64,000 nucleotides of DNA. Source: JBCCGR01 sp039029195 (lineage in GTDB: Bacteria > Pseudomonadota > Alphaproteobacteria > Rhizobiales > Rhizobiaceae). This document shows positions 1-10,271 of the stretch, one piece after another. The notes beneath the pieces were generated by a model. That model worked only from the letters and a program-made list of their open reading frames with translations. It searched no databases and was not told the DNA's origin. A program made the position numbers and the translations under genes. Where the stretch lies: contig JBCCGR010000001.1 in NCBI GenBank assembly GCA_039029195.1, positions 124,001 to 188,000 of the forward strand, given 5' to 3'. Positions within the stretch are counted from its first letter, which is position 1. Each line of letters begins with the position of its first letter.

Positions 1-3000
1 GCCACCACGGGTGGTGTGACCGTAAACGGCGGCACATTGGATCTGAATGGTGCAACCCACACTAAGGGAGCACTTACCCAGACCGGTGGTTCCATCAACA
101 ATGGTACATTAAACCTCACCAACGGCTTTTTTGGCCGCACGGGTGGCGGCGGCACGGCAACCATCAATGCGCCCTGGGTTGTTACCGCGATTGGCGGCAC
201 GATCCCGACACTTGGTGCGACCGGCATCGTGGCCACCAATGCCACTGCCGCAGGGATTTCAGTTGTCGGCAATGCCATGGCACCCGCAATCAACAATGCG
301 GCCGGTCATGGCATCCAGTTGAACAATTCAACCGGCGGCAACGTTTTAGTCACCGTTGGATCCGGTGCGGGAAGCAATATCACCGGCCTCGGCGGCGACG
401 GCATCAACATCGTGTCCACCGGTGGCGGCACAGTCACGGTTGATGGCGGCAATGCGGCGATCACCATTCGTGGTGGCAATGCAGCCGGCAATGACGGCAT
501 CGACATCACCGCCGACGGCAATACGGTTGTCAGTGTCACCGGCAACATCGTCGGTGATCCCGGTGTCGTGTTCAATTCCGCAGCTGGAGCCAATTTCACC
601 CTGAATGGCGCTGGTGATGTGACCGGTGTTGGCGATGAGGGTGTTCTCGTCAACACGACCGGCGGCAATGGCGTTGTTCTGATCAATCGCGATGGCAATA
701 TCACCGGCGACACGGATGGTGTGAGGGCAACATCCTCGTTCGCTGGCGCTGGTACTGGCACCGTAACCGTCACGGCTTTTGCAGGTCGCACGATTACGGG
801 CGACAATGACAATAACGGCTCTGGTGCCGGTGTTGCCACTCGGACCGATCAGGGTCTCAACACGGTCAATGGCGCTGGGGCGATTGTTGGCGGAGAATTT
901 GGTATTGATGCGCAAACGGCTAATGGTGGTTCGATCAACATCACCGGCACCGGTACCACCACCGCCAATGGCTTCGCGTCCACGGTTATCAATGCACAAG
1001 TCTTGGCGGGCAACGGTGCAGTAACAGTCAGCCGTTCGGGTGCGGTCAACAATACCGGAACCGGTGTTTCGAATGGTATCAATGCGACCAATGTTGGTAC
1101 CGGCACGATCAATATCGATTCAGGCTCGGTGACGCTCGCCAACGCGGCAACCGGTGCAGGTATCATCGCGAATTCCACCGGTGGTGGATCAGTGATGGTC
1201 GACAATGCCGGCGCCATCAATGGTGGCGCCGTTGGTATCCGCGCCCTGGCATCTGGTGGCGCAGGCAATGGAACCGTCACCGTGACGCTTGGTGCTGATA
1301 TCGGAAACGCTGACGCGCCGTCCAGCACCGGAGTCGTCACCCGGACGACCAACGGAACCAATACCATAACGGGCGCAGGGAACGTCACGGCAGACATTAT
1401 CGGCATTGATGTCCTCAGCAACGCCACCAACGCCGCCGATGGCAATGGCGATATTTTTGTGACCGGCTCGGGAACCACGACCGTAAATGCGGGTGGCAAT
1501 GTCGCCATCCAGGCCTTTTCCCAGGCGCTCAATGGTGATGTCACTATCAATCGAACCGGCCTGATCACCGGCATAACGGCGGGTATCAATGTCGGAACGG
1601 TGGGAACCGGCAACATAGCAATCACCAACACAGGCGGTGTGAATGTGTCGGCCAATGGCGCCACTGCGATCGGAGCTGGCCACAGCGGAGCCGGTGTCGG
1701 CAACGTGGTGATCAACGGTGCAGGCGCCATCAACAACACCGGTGCTGGCATGGCGTTTGGCATTCAGGCCACAAATGGATCGGCGGGCACGATCGATATC
1801 GATACCGGTGTGATAAATCTGAATGCTGCCTCCACCGGTACGGCTATTCGCGCCGTTTCCACTGGCGCCAGCATCGTCACTGTCAACAATGCCGGCGCGG
1901 TCAACGGTGGCCGGATCGGTGTGGATGCGCAGACGACGGGAGCAGGCACAGTCAGTGTGAGTGCCGACGCCGCGATTGGCGATGTCAACACACCAACCCT
2001 TACCGGTATTTCCACCCGAACCGTTGCGGGCCAGAACACCGTTCAGGGTGCTGGCAATGTTTCCGGCAGACTGTTTGGCATTGATGCCCGATCAACCGGC
2101 GGCGGCAACGTGCTGGTGTCTGGCACTGGCACCACTTCGGCAGGCATCGGCGCATCAACGGCAATCAACGCCCGTGTGGAAGGCGGAAACGGGACAATCA
2201 CCATCAATCGATCCGGTGCCGTCACCAATACGAGCAATATTGCCAGCATCGGTATCGGTGCTTTCACCACCGGCTCCGGCGCAATCAATATCACCAGTGG
2301 TATGGTCACCATGACGTCGGTTGTGGGGGGAAGCCGCAGCATATCGGCGGCAAGCAGCGGCGGCAGCAACATCGACGTCACCAACAACGGCACGCTGAAT
2401 GGCGGCAATGTGGGCATTTTCACCGCCACAGATGGTGCTGGCACATCCACGGTCACGTTAAATGCGGATATTGGTGATGTGACCGCTCCAACCAACGTTG
2501 GTGTCACGGGCCAGACCGACTCCGGCCTGAACATTGTTCAGGGTGCTGGAAATGTGACTGGTGGATTGGGAGGCATCCTTGCTGTCACGAATGCCGGCGG
2601 CGATGTTCAGGTTTTGGGGGCTGGCACCACAACCACCACGGGCGCGGGTGCCTTTACAATCAACGCCCGATCGACGGCTGGCAACGGTAATGTCACGGTC
2701 AATCGAACCGGACTGATCTCCAATACCGGTACAGGCACCACACGTGGCATCAATGTCGCCGCAACGGGGACTGGCGCGATCAATGTTACCAATACCAACG
2801 GCATCAACATCGCCGGCGCAGGGTCATTTGGTATTGCCGCTGCTCATGTGGGTACAACCGGCACAGTGACGATCGCCAGCAACGGCGCCATCAACTCGAC
2901 CGGCACCGGCATGTCCCACGGCATCATCGTGTCCACCACTTCGGCGGGCATGGTGGATGTGGACGCAAGTGCGGCCATCAATCTGATCGGCACATCCACC

Positions 3001-6000
3001 GGCAACGGCATCGTCGTGGCATCCAACAATGTGAACGGCACACCGATTGACGTAGACACCACCGCTGCTGCGGCGATCAATGGCGGCGCAACCGGCATTG
3101 CCGTCGGCAATACAGGTGCTGGCAGCACGGGAGCAATTTCGGTCACCGCAAACGGCAATATCGGCAACGTTACTGCGCCCACAATGCAGGCCATTCGCTC
3201 AGAAAACATCAATGGAACCACCACCATCAACGGTGCTGGCAATCTGACCGGCACCACCGGCGGCATTCGGGCAACATCGACGGCAACCAACGCTGCCGAT
3301 GGCAATGGCGATATCACAATTGGTGGTGCAGGAACCACCACATCCACAGGCGCGGCTTCCGCAACAATTCTGGCCCAATCCACAGCACTGAACGGTGATG
3401 TTACGATCAACCGTACGGGTGCGGTCAACAACACCGGCGCGGGCAATACGTTCGGTATTCGCGGCACGGCAGTGGGAACCGGCAATGTGGTGGTGACCAA
3501 CACCGGCGGCGTGACAATTGCCGGTACGGACTCGGTGGCTGTGAGCGGCAACCAGACCGGCACGCTTGGCAATGTCACAATCAACGGCAATGGAGCCGTG
3601 ATGAGCACCGGCGCCGGCGGGTCAATTGGCGTTGGAGCAAACAATACGACCGCCGGTACGGTCAACGTGACGACCGGCGCGGTTACCATGGCAGCGGGCG
3701 GAACTGGTGCCGGTATTTTCGCCCAGTCACAGGGTGGCGGCAATGTCACCGTCAACAATCAGGGCGCGGTGAATGGTTCAGCCAATGGTGTCGTGGCGTT
3801 TTCGACCGGCGCGGGTAACGTTGCGGTGACCACGGGCGCAAATGTTGGCAGCACCACCGCGCCGACAGTTCGCGGTATTTTCACCACCACCGTAAACGGC
3901 AACACCACGGTGACACTTGGCGGCAACGTGTCTTCAGGTGGCGATGGCATTCAGTCGACCGTCAATGGCACCGGCAATATCACCATCACCGGTACTGGCG
4001 ATGTGACGGGTGGTACGGATGCTGGTGATGACGGCATTCAGACGACGTCCACAACCGGTGTGACGACCATCAATGTGAATGGTGTGATCACGGGTGACCC
4101 GGGCATTCGGGCGAATTCGACCACGGGTGCCATCACCGTTGGTGGTACTGGCAATGTGGTTGGTACGGCGGGTGAGGGCATTCTGGCCACCTCGACCGGT
4201 GGCGTCATCACCATCAATCGGACCGGAGACATCACCGGCGCGACCCAGGGTATTTCCACCTCGACCACGGGTGCTGCGACGGTTCAGGTGACAACCAATG
4301 GTGTTGTGACAGGCACGGTCGGCGATGGCATTCGCACCAGTGCTGCAACCGGTGATACGACGATCACGCTGGGCGGCAATGTCGTGGGCGGTGGCGATGG
4401 CATCAACGCCACCTCCGCTGGTGGTGCAATTCTGATCACCGGCACGGGCAATGTGACCGGTGGCACGGATGTTGGCGATGACGGCATTCAGACCACCAAC
4501 ACAACCGGTACGACCACGATCAATGTGAACGGTGTTGTAACCGGTGATCCTGGTATCGTTGCGAACTCGACCACGGGTGCGATCAATATTGCCGGTACGG
4601 GCAATGTGACCGGTACGGCTGCTGCTGGTATCATGACCACGTCCACCACGAGCAATCAGACGATCAACCGCACGGGCAATGTGACCGGTGCGACAGCAGG
4701 CATCCTTGCGGCTGCCACCGGCAATGGCAACATCACGGTTGGCGGAACCGGCACTGTTACGGGCGGCCAGGACGGCATCAACGCCACCTCCGCAGGCGGC
4801 AATGTGACGGTGACCACCGGCGGCAATGTCACCGGCACGGGCGATGCAGGCATCGAGATCGGTGCGGGCACCAATGTGGCCACGGTCACGGTTGGCGCGG
4901 GGCACACGGTGAATGGCGGCACGACGGCGATCCGCTCGTCGGCGGCAACCCTGAACTTCACCAACCTGGGCACGCTGACAAACACTGGTGGCACAAATCT
5001 TCTGTTTGACATTCAGGCGGGCACGGCGGCCTTCACCAATAATGGCAACGCCACGGGTCTTATCCAGTCGGCAGCCGGTTCCACTGTGACCTACACCAAT
5101 GCGACCGGTGCGCAGTGGTTCATCAATGGTGGAACCGCCAATCTGCTTGGCAATGACACGATCAACAACAATGGTCGCCTGACGGTCACCGGCACAGCCA
5201 CACTGAACGGGGTGGAGGTGTTCAACAACACTTCGCTCAATTCACTGGTGATCAACGGCACATTCAATCTTGGTGCGACGACCTTCAACAATTCAGGTCG
5301 TATCACGATGCAGGACGGCGCGGTGGATGATCGTTTCAACCTCACCGGCAATTTTGTGGCGTCCGGCAGTTCCACGATTGATGTGGATATCGATCTTACC
5401 CGCAACAACGCCAATGGAGAGCAACTGGCTGACCTGATCACGGTCAATGGCAATGGTTCCGGCACATCAACAACGGTCAACTTTACCCTCGCCAATGGCA
5501 CACCGACGCTGCAGGCCAATCCGATCAAGGTGGTCGATTTCACAGGGGCCGACAGTTCAGCCGCTCCGACTTCAACCGGGCTTCCAACCGGTGGTCTCAT
5601 CCTATATTCGCTGCAACAATCGGGTGGAGACTGGGTTGTTAGTTCGTCGTTGAACACCGCAGCGGTTGGCGGGTTTACGTCCGCCTTTTCAATTGTCCCA
5701 AGCCTGATGGCCACCACACTGACGCGACCGAACCAATCCTATATCGGCTCACCAACTGCGCCGGATGAAGATATGATTGCAGGATCGCCCTGGATTCGCG
5801 GTATTGGCGGCTACATCAACTCCCGCAGTGGAACGACCACGGTTCAACCTGGTCAGATCAATACCGGAACCACCGAGCTTGATCTGACCTATGGCGGCGT
5901 ACAGGGCGGGTTTGACGTCGGCCGCTACAACATTGCCGGAACCGGCACGAACCTGAACCTCAGCATCTTTGGTGGCTTCAACAAGGGCCAGACAAGCCAG

Positions 6001-6642
6001 CCTGGAACCGCAAACAATACCGATTTCGACAGCTACTATTTCGGTGGGTATTTTGCGGTTTCAAACAATGGTGCAAAGGCTGATATTCAGGTTCAGCATG
6101 ACTGGACAGATTTCAAGGTAACAGCCCCAACGGCCAGAATTTTCAATCAACAAGTGGACGGCAAACGCCTGTCTGTTCGGGGAGCCGTGTCCAAGGAGTT
6201 CAAAACTGAAACGGTCGACCTGACGCCGCATATCGGCTTCACCTGGTCGCGCATCACAACGGCTTCAATTGGCACTGCAACCGGCACTATCCGGTTTGAC
6301 CCAAGCCACAGCTTTCTGGGCTTTGGTGGTCTTACTTTGTCAAAAACCATCGCGATGCCGGACAGCAACAGCAGAGTTCGCCCGTTCCTGTCGGGAACCC
6401 TCTATCACGACTTCAGCGACGGTCACGTGGCACGATTCACCGACACGGCTGGAAATTCGGCTTCGGTGACAACCCAAGGATTGGGGAGCTTCGCAGAGAT
6501 CGGCGCCGGAATGGACTTTGAGAAAGATCTGGACGGCGCATCCGGATTCAAGAACTTCAGCGCATCCATCCGGGGTGATTTGGTCATCTCAAATCGTATC
6601 ACGGGCGCAAAAGCCACAGCCAAAGCCAAATGGAAATTCTGA
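1..6642 (+). CDS. Giant repeat-built autotransporter adhesin, 5' end outside the window
   Basis: The reading frame is already open at base 1, so the signal peptide and N-terminus lie upstream; 2,213 codons are visible. Nearly all of the protein is Gly/Thr/Asn/Ala-rich sequence with recurring short strands (NITG, TINRTG, GINA-type motifs), typical of a right-handed beta-helix passenger. The C-terminal 280 residues or so, from about nt 5790, change to aromatic-rich alternating strands and end in Trp-Lys-Phe, as expected of an autotransporter beta-barrel inserted in the outer membrane. Larger modules of about 165 and 230 residues recur, marked by a TRT/TDx-G-NTVQGAGN-type motif near nt 840, 1340, 2020, 2510, 3200 and 3885. 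The likely role is surface exposure or adhesion; the ligand cannot be told. A strong terminator follows. The class call is firm; the function is inferred. Confidence 0.9.
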   Translation, partial: ATTGGVTVNGGTLDLNGATHTKGALTQTGGSINNGTLNLTNGFFGRTGGGGTATINAPWVVTAIGGTIPTLGATGIVATNATAAGISVVGNAMAPAINNAAGHGIQLNNSTGGNVLVTVGSGAGSNITGLGGDGINIVSTGGGTVTVDGGNAAITIRGGNAAGNDGIDITADGNTVVSVTGNIVGDPGVVFNSAAGANFTLNGAGDVTGVGDEGVLVNTTGGNGVVLINRDGNITGDTDGVRATSSFAGAGTGTVTVTAFAGRTITGDNDNNGSGAGVATRTDQGLNTVNGAGAIVGGEFGIDAQTANGGSINITGTGTTTANGFASTVINAQVLAGNGAVTVSRSGAVNNTGTGVSNGINATNVGTGTINIDSGSVTLANAATGAGIIANSTGGGSVMVDNAGAINGGAVGIRALASGGAGNGTVTVTLGADIGNADAPSSTGVVTRTTNGTNTITGAGNVTADIIGIDVLSNATNAADGNGDIFVTGSGTTTVNAGGNVAIQAFSQALNGDVTINRTGLITGITAGINVGTVGTGNIAITNTGGVNVSANGATAIGAGHSGAGVGNVVINGAGAINNTGAGMAFGIQATNGSAGTIDIDTGVINLNAASTGTAIRAVSTGASIVTVNNAGAVNGGRIGVDAQTTGAGTVSVSADAAIGDVNTPTLTGISTRTVAGQNTVQGAGNVSGRLFGIDARSTGGGNVLVSGTGTTSAGIGASTAINARVEGGNGTITINRSGAVTNTSNIASIGIGAFTTGSGAINITSGMVTMTSVVGGSRSISAASSGGSNIDVTNNGTLNGGNVGIFTATDGAGTSTVTLNADIGDVTAPTNVGVTGQTDSGLNIVQGAGNVTGGLGGILAVTNAGGDVQVLGAGTTTTTGAGAFTINARSTAGNGNVTVNRTGLISNTGTGTTRGINVAATGTGAINVTNTNGINIAGAGSFGIAAAHVGTTGTVTIASNGAINSTGTGMSHGIIVSTTSAGMVDVDASAAINLIGTSTGNGIVVASNNVNGTPIDVDTTAAAAINGGATGIAVGNTGAGSTGAISVTANGNIGNVTAPTMQAIRSENINGTTTINGAGNLTGTTGGIRATSTATNAADGNGDITIGGAGTTTSTGAASATILAQSTALNGDVTINRTGAVNNTGAGNTFGIRGTAVGTGNVVVTNTGGVTIAGTDSVAVSGNQTGTLGNVTINGNGAVMSTGAGGSIGVGANNTTAGTVNVTTGAVTMAAGGTGAGIFAQSQGGGNVTVNNQGAVNGSANGVVAFSTGAGNVAVTTGANVGSTTAPTVRGIFTTTVNGNTTVTLGGNVSSGGDGIQSTVNGTGNITITGTGDVTGGTDAGDDGIQTTSTTGVTTINVNGVITGDPGIRANSTTGAITVGGTGNVVGTAGEGILATSTGGVITINRTGDITGATQGISTSTTGAATVQVTTNGVVTGTVGDGIRTSAATGDTTITLGGNVVGGGDGINATSAGGAILITGTGNVTGGTDVGDDGIQTTNTTGTTTINVNGVVTGDPGIVANSTTGAINIAGTGNVTGTAAAGIMTTSTTSNQTINRTGNVTGATAGILAAATGNGNITVGGTGTVTGGQDGINATSAGGNVTVTTGGNVTGTGDAGIEIGAGTNVATVTVGAGHTVNGGTTAIRSSAATLNFTNLGTLTNTGGTNLLFDIQAGTAAFTNNGNATGLIQSAAGSTVTYTNATGAQWFINGGTANLLGNDTINNNGRLTVTGTATLNGVEVFNNTSLNSLVINGTFNLGATTFNNSGRITMQDGAVDDRFNLTGNFVASGSSTIDVDIDLTRNNANGEQLADLITVNGNGSGTSTTVNFTLANGTPTLQANPIKVVDFTGADSSAAPTSTGLPTGGLILYSLQQSGGDWVVSSSLNTAAVGGFTSAFSIVPSLMATTLTRPNQSYIGSPTAPDEDMIAGSPWIRGIGGYINSRSGTTTVQPGQINTGTTELDLTYGGVQGGFDVGRYNIAGTGTNLNLSIFGGFNKGQTSQPGTANNTDFDSYYFGGYFAVSNNGAKADIQVQHDWTDFKVTAPTARIFNQQVDGKRLSVRGAVSKEFKTETVDLTPHIGFTWSRITTASIGTATGTIRFDPSHSFLGFGGLTLSKTIAMPDSNSRVRPFLSGTLYHDFSDGHVARFTDTAGNSASVTTQGLGSFAEIGAGMDFEKDLDGASGFKNFSASIRGDLVISNRITGAKATAKAKWKF
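3991..4710 (+). repeat. In-frame 450-bp tandem repeat inside the autotransporter
   Basis: The segment beginning at 3991 (GTGDVTGGTDAGDDGIQTT) recurs at 4441 (GTGNVTGGTDVGDDGIQTT), exactly 450 bp or 150 codons later. Similarity continues through the NVNGV-TGDPGI and TINRTG-TGAT motifs to about 4710. After that the second copy is shortened, because the DGINATSAGG motif that closes copy one near 4395-4425 returns near 4770-4800. This indicates recent internal duplication followed by deletion in the passenger domain. Confidence 0.75.
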
Positions 6643-6729
6643 TCGGGTGGTTCCTCAAAAGCCGGTCGACCATATGAGCCAGCGAGACACTCGCAAACTA
6701 TCTCGCTCTCGAAAAACACCATAAACATA

Positions 6730-6765
6730 CAAAGGGCCCCCGCACTAACGCGGGGACCCCTTTTG
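6730..6765 (+). terminator. Rho-independent terminator of the autotransporter gene
   Basis: A GC-rich stem (AAAGGGCCCCCGC and GCGGGGACCCCTTTT, with one mismatch) closes a five-base ACTAA loop and runs into four T residues, 90 bp after the autotransporter stop. It could also serve the minus-strand tadG gene, which ends 113 bp further on. Confidence 0.8.
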
Positions 6766-6878
6766 GCTAAGAAAGAATTGTTGGAAGACAGACAATCCGT
6801 CCGGTCATTGCCTGCCTTCCAACGGCTGATGACCGCTTGAAGGGCAGTGGGGTGCGAGTCACCAGCACGCACCGGCTC

Positions 6879-8264
6879 TCAATTTGTTGGCGCAGGTGAA
6901 GAGCCGGTATTGGGTTTTTCCACGAGGTAGGGACGAAAGCTGACTTCAAGACCGGGGGGAGCCGGAACAACGCTACTTCCCGGAAAACGGCCGCTTGGCA
7001 GATGGTAGCCGCTGTATCCGTTGATGAAGATGGAACGGGTAACCACCGTATCCGCCACAAGGCACAGCCATCTGCAACTGAAGTTAAAGCTCCCATCAGT
7101 GATTTCAAAGCTCGACTTCGGAAAGTACAGTGTGCCGACCGTCACGAAGCGGGTGTCGTTGAGCAAATTGTCCTCGGGCGCATAAGCATCCCGCCGATCG
7201 CTCATCATCACCAGCCCGGCCCATTTCCCTGACATTGGTGCCTTCAGGCGCACATCTGAATTTGTCAGGCGAAGACCGCTGTTTTTCCCGGTCATGAAAA
7301 TAAACACACCATCACCGAAAACATGTGGCTTGTTTGTGATTTCCAGCGGGCCGCCCTCGATGATGTAAACACCAGGCCGAAATATGACTCTCGCTGCAGG
7401 GTTTGTCAGTCTCAAGCCGCCGCAATATGTGCCCGGATTAAGGTAGATCGTTCCGGCAAACGCCAGAGGCACATAATTCCTATATCGGCAGCCTGCCAAC
7501 TTAGGCATGGGCTGATATTGGAGAAAGTCGCCCAATCCGGGAGTTTTACCGTTGACTCTCTTGTCCGCCCTTGAGCGGCTCTGAGGGCTGCCGGTATATC
7601 CGCCAGCAACGTCAATGTACCACATGCCAAGGCCACTTCCGCTCCCTGTCAGTGATACGGCGGAAGAATCCTTTGAGTTCACAACAACCGTTTTTGTATC
7701 GATATCCGACTCATCCATAACGAATGCCGGCGAGGCATTTTCCGAAAGAACGTGAATGTCAGGCGGAATTGGCATGACCGCAATTGCAGAGGCAGAGATG
7801 TCGTATTTATCGTGAAACATGCCTCCAAGGATCGACGAAATCTCATTGCCGCGATCCGCGTTTCTGTAACCCTTGACGCGAACGGCGGTTACGCCACGAT
7901 TGCTGTCCAAGGCGAGGAACGTTTTAGTTGCGAAGTCCCATTGTCCAAATTCGATATCGGCGGCAGTTATTGCATCGTTGGACATTGTCTTTTTCGCAAA
8001 TTTCACCAGATCGGTTTTCAGTGCATCCGCCTTGCCGAAGGCTCCGTAATTCACATTCTCCCGAACGGAGACCAAAGCAGCCAGAGCCACAGATTCGGTC
8101 AAATTCTGAAGCCTCTCTTCCTGAAGATAGGCATTGCCGATATCGGTGGCGAAGGCAGAAAATCCAACCACCATTGGGAGTGCGATTGCGAATGCGATCG
8201 CGGCGCCACCTTTGTTTTCGCGGACAAAGTTTGAGAGTTTTGGAGTGAGTTTTCGCTTTAACAT
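6879..8264 (-). CDS. TadG-like pilus-assembly protein
   Basis: A 461-residue protein with a basic N-terminus, the ENKGGAAIAFAIALP motif and one membrane segment at about residues 20-42. This is the Flp pilus TadE/TadG N-terminal signature, followed by a long exported part. Residues 190-430 are rich in short beta strands (NPGTYCGGLRLTN, FRPGVYIIEGGPLEI) resembling a beta-helix rather than the von Willebrand domain of many TadG proteins. The start is preceded by a perfect AAGGAGGT 8 bases upstream. It lies 54 bp downstream of the tadE-like gene on the same strand, so the two are probably co-transcribed. No prepilin, CpaABC or TadABC genes are in the window, so the link to a Tad secretion system elsewhere is inferred. 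Confidence 0.82.
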   Translation of the reverse strand: MLKRKLTPKLSNFVRENKGGAAIAFAIALPMVVGFSAFATDIGNAYLQEERLQNLTESVALAALVSVRENVNYGAFGKADALKTDLVKFAKKTMSNDAITAADIEFGQWDFATKTFLALDSNRGVTAVRVKGYRNADRGNEISSILGGMFHDKYDISASAIAVMPIPPDIHVLSENASPAFVMDESDIDTKTVVVNSKDSSAVSLTGSGSGLGMWYIDVAGGYTGSPQSRSRADKRVNGKTPGLGDFLQYQPMPKLAGCRYRNYVPLAFAGTIYLNPGTYCGGLRLTNPAARVIFRPGVYIIEGGPLEITNKPHVFGDGVFIFMTGKNSGLRLTNSDVRLKAPMSGKWAGLVMMSDRRDAYAPEDNLLNDTRFVTVGTLYFPKSSFEITDGSFNFSCRWLCLVADTVVTRSIFINGYSGYHLPSGRFPGSSVVPAPPGLEVSFRPYLVEKPNTGSSPAPTN

Positions 8265-8318
8265 AACAACATACCTCCTTGTGAAGACGCTCGTCTTTTT
8301 AGGTGCCAGCTTTTTGAC

Positions 8319-8792
8319 TCAGATGTTCGGGTTGAAGCGGGTGATTATTTTTCCAGTAAGCGCCACATTCATCGTGGGCCTCAACAAAGAGGCATCAGCA
8401 AGCGGGAATTCAATCAGATTGGAAGCTTTGGTCGCGGCAATGATCCGGACCACAAACTCATCACCGCCAGGAGCCGGATAGATGAGGACAACAAAATTCC
8501 CCACCAGGTTCGACAGCTGGGTCTTCGCGAACTGCTTTGCTTTGAGCGTATCGAGTTCACCATAGGTGACAGCCCGCATGGTTTCGCTGGCGATGCGCTG
8601 CATCGAATGGTTCACATAAAAAACGTGACCAAGGTTCACAGTGCCGAATGTCAAGGTGAGAAATACCGGAACAATTGCCGCAAACTCAATCGCTGCGACG
8701 CCTTTGTTTTCGCGATGCAGGAAATTTTTGGCACCCAGAATTGCTTTGCGGAGCCCTGAAACCCACCGCGCTTTATTATTGTTCTGACACAT
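8319..8792 (-). CDS. TadE-like pseudopilin
   Basis: A 157-residue protein with the TadE hallmark ENKGVAAIEFAAIVPVFLTL around residues 28-48. This is a hydrophobic pilin-like helix carrying the conserved Glu, preceded by a basic cytoplasmic stretch. The remainder is a small exported domain. A good Shine-Dalgarno (GGGAGG, 7-base spacing) supports this start. It is the first gene of a two-gene unit with the tadG-like gene. Family members are minor pseudopilins of the tight-adherence (Flp) pilus processed by a prepilin peptidase; that role is taken from the family. Confidence 0.85.
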   Translation of the reverse strand: MCQNNNKARWVSGLRKAILGAKNFLHRENKGVAAIEFAAIVPVFLTLTFGTVNLGHVFYVNHSMQRIASETMRAVTYGELDTLKAKQFAKTQLSNLVGNFVVLIYPAPGGDEFVVRIIAATKASNLIEFPLADASLLRPTMNVALTGKIITRFNPNI

Positions 8793-9015
8793 GTCGAGAC
8801 CTCCCTGTATTGAAGTCGATCCGCCAATTCGGCGTTGTCAGACAATCCCCAGAACGTGGCAATTCCTCAATGTCCCTGATGCACCGGTCAAAACAGGCTA
8901 CGCGATCGGACGGACTTTAACGATTTGATTAACCCCCGATTAGGTGAGCCGGTCCTATCCTTCGTTGTGATCGCAGATTTCAAACCAAGCACCTTCCAAA
9001 GGTGAGAAGGGTAAG

Positions 9016-10110
9016 ATGAGCCTCAATTCCGCAAATCTGGCGTCATTTGAAAATGACTATGCGCTGATGCGAAGCGGGTGTGCAGAAGAGTTTGCCAGCC
9101 GGTTTGAGGATTTTCACGGCCACTACTCGGCCAACATCAAGGATCGATACAGGCATGGTCAGATTGGTGTCCTATCGGTTGCGAAGCTCGGTGATCTGAA
9201 CTTTTCATTGATGCGATGGAACACCGGAATCACGGGAACGGTGCTGTGTGACCAACCGCATTTCTGTCTGCGCATACCGGTGTCAGGTCGCGCCAGAACA
9301 GAAGATCCACATTTTGGTACGATAACCAATGGCCATGATGAGATAGGCCTGTTTCGTGCGAACCAGGGCGTTACGGTGGATTCAGGCGAAGACAACAGCG
9401 CGGTGAATGTGTCTATTCCCGCCGGCTTGCTGGAAAGCAGAGCGGAGAGCTTTTACGATCAGTCCGGCAATCATCCCCTACATTTTCCAAGTCAGGTCAA
9501 AGTCCAAAGCCTCCAGGGCACCATGATCACCAGCCTGGTGAACGTGTTAATGGCTCAACTGGTGGCAGCGCCACGCGTTTGCGACAATGAATTACTCCTC
9601 GCCAACATTCGCGAATATGCGGTTTCCGCGATATTGAACGCATTGCCCTGCAGCATACCCAATAATCCGGCAGTTGAACGGGATTCCGGCGTGCCACGCA
9701 CCGTAAAGCTGGCGGAAGACTATATGCACGCAAATGCCGAGCAGCCAGTCACGCTGGATCAGATTGCGCGGGAGGCCGGGTGCAGCGAACGAGCCCTGCA
9801 GAACGCATTCAAATCATTCCGCGACATTACTCCCATGGTGGCATTGCGTGAAATCAGGCTCTGCCGGGCTCACCGCGATTTGTGTGAGGGCACGGAGAGC
9901 GTTACCCAAATCGCTCTGAAATGGGGTTTCTCAAACCTGGGGCGATTTGCGGCTCTCTATCAGGAAAAGTATGGTGAAAAGCCGTCGGTTTCACTGAAGA
10001 AATATATATCAGTGAGCAATCTTTCGAGCCAATCAGCGGGAGCACTCTCGCCAATCCCCGATCGCCCCTGCGAAAAGCGCACCACATTATTTGGTGATAC
10101 GCTGCACTAA
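9016..10110 (+). CDS. AraC-family transcriptional regulator
   Basis: A 364-residue protein. The C-terminal 100 residues (about 230-330) contain two helix-turn-helix units of the AraC/XylS type. These include the DQIAREAGCSERALQNAFK and ALKWGFSNLGRFAALYQEKYGEKPS motifs. The N-terminal 200 residues resemble the AraC-binding-like sensor domain. AAGGG lies 4 bases before the ATG. It stands alone between divergent tadE and the envelope operon, so its target is not evident; tadEG and itself are the nearest candidates. The inducer is unknown. Confidence 0.9.
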   Translation: MSLNSANLASFENDYALMRSGCAEEFASRFEDFHGHYSANIKDRYRHGQIGVLSVAKLGDLNFSLMRWNTGITGTVLCDQPHFCLRIPVSGRARTEDPHFGTITNGHDEIGLFRANQGVTVDSGEDNSAVNVSIPAGLLESRAESFYDQSGNHPLHFPSQVKVQSLQGTMITSLVNVLMAQLVAAPRVCDNELLLANIREYAVSAILNALPCSIPNNPAVERDSGVPRTVKLAEDYMHANAEQPVTLDQIAREAGCSERALQNAFKSFRDITPMVALREIRLCRAHRDLCEGTESVTQIALKWGFSNLGRFAALYQEKYGEKPSVSLKKYISVSNLSSQSAGALSPIPDRPCEKRTTLFGDTLH

Positions 10111-10271
10111 CGCGCGTGGTCTCTAATCTGAACAGCACCTTTGTGCAGAATTTAGGCCTGTTCCCAACTGACAGAGCATTCAAACGCGATGGATCGTACC
10201 GCAGGTTTTCGGTGAGCAAACATTACGAAAAATACACGGGCCTGAAACTTCGTTTGTGCTAGATTCGCTCC

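Noticed and set aside
1..5000. Possible CRISPR-like or minisatellite array
   Set aside because: The repeats are imperfect, in frame and code for beta-helix strands; there are no identical short repeats with unique spacers.
306..5717. Many long minus-strand and alternate-frame ORFs (up to about 320 codons) across the autotransporter gene
   Set aside because: They are antisense shadows caused by the repetitive Gly/Thr/Asn codon pattern, lack ribosome sites and give proline- or arginine-rich low-complexity products.
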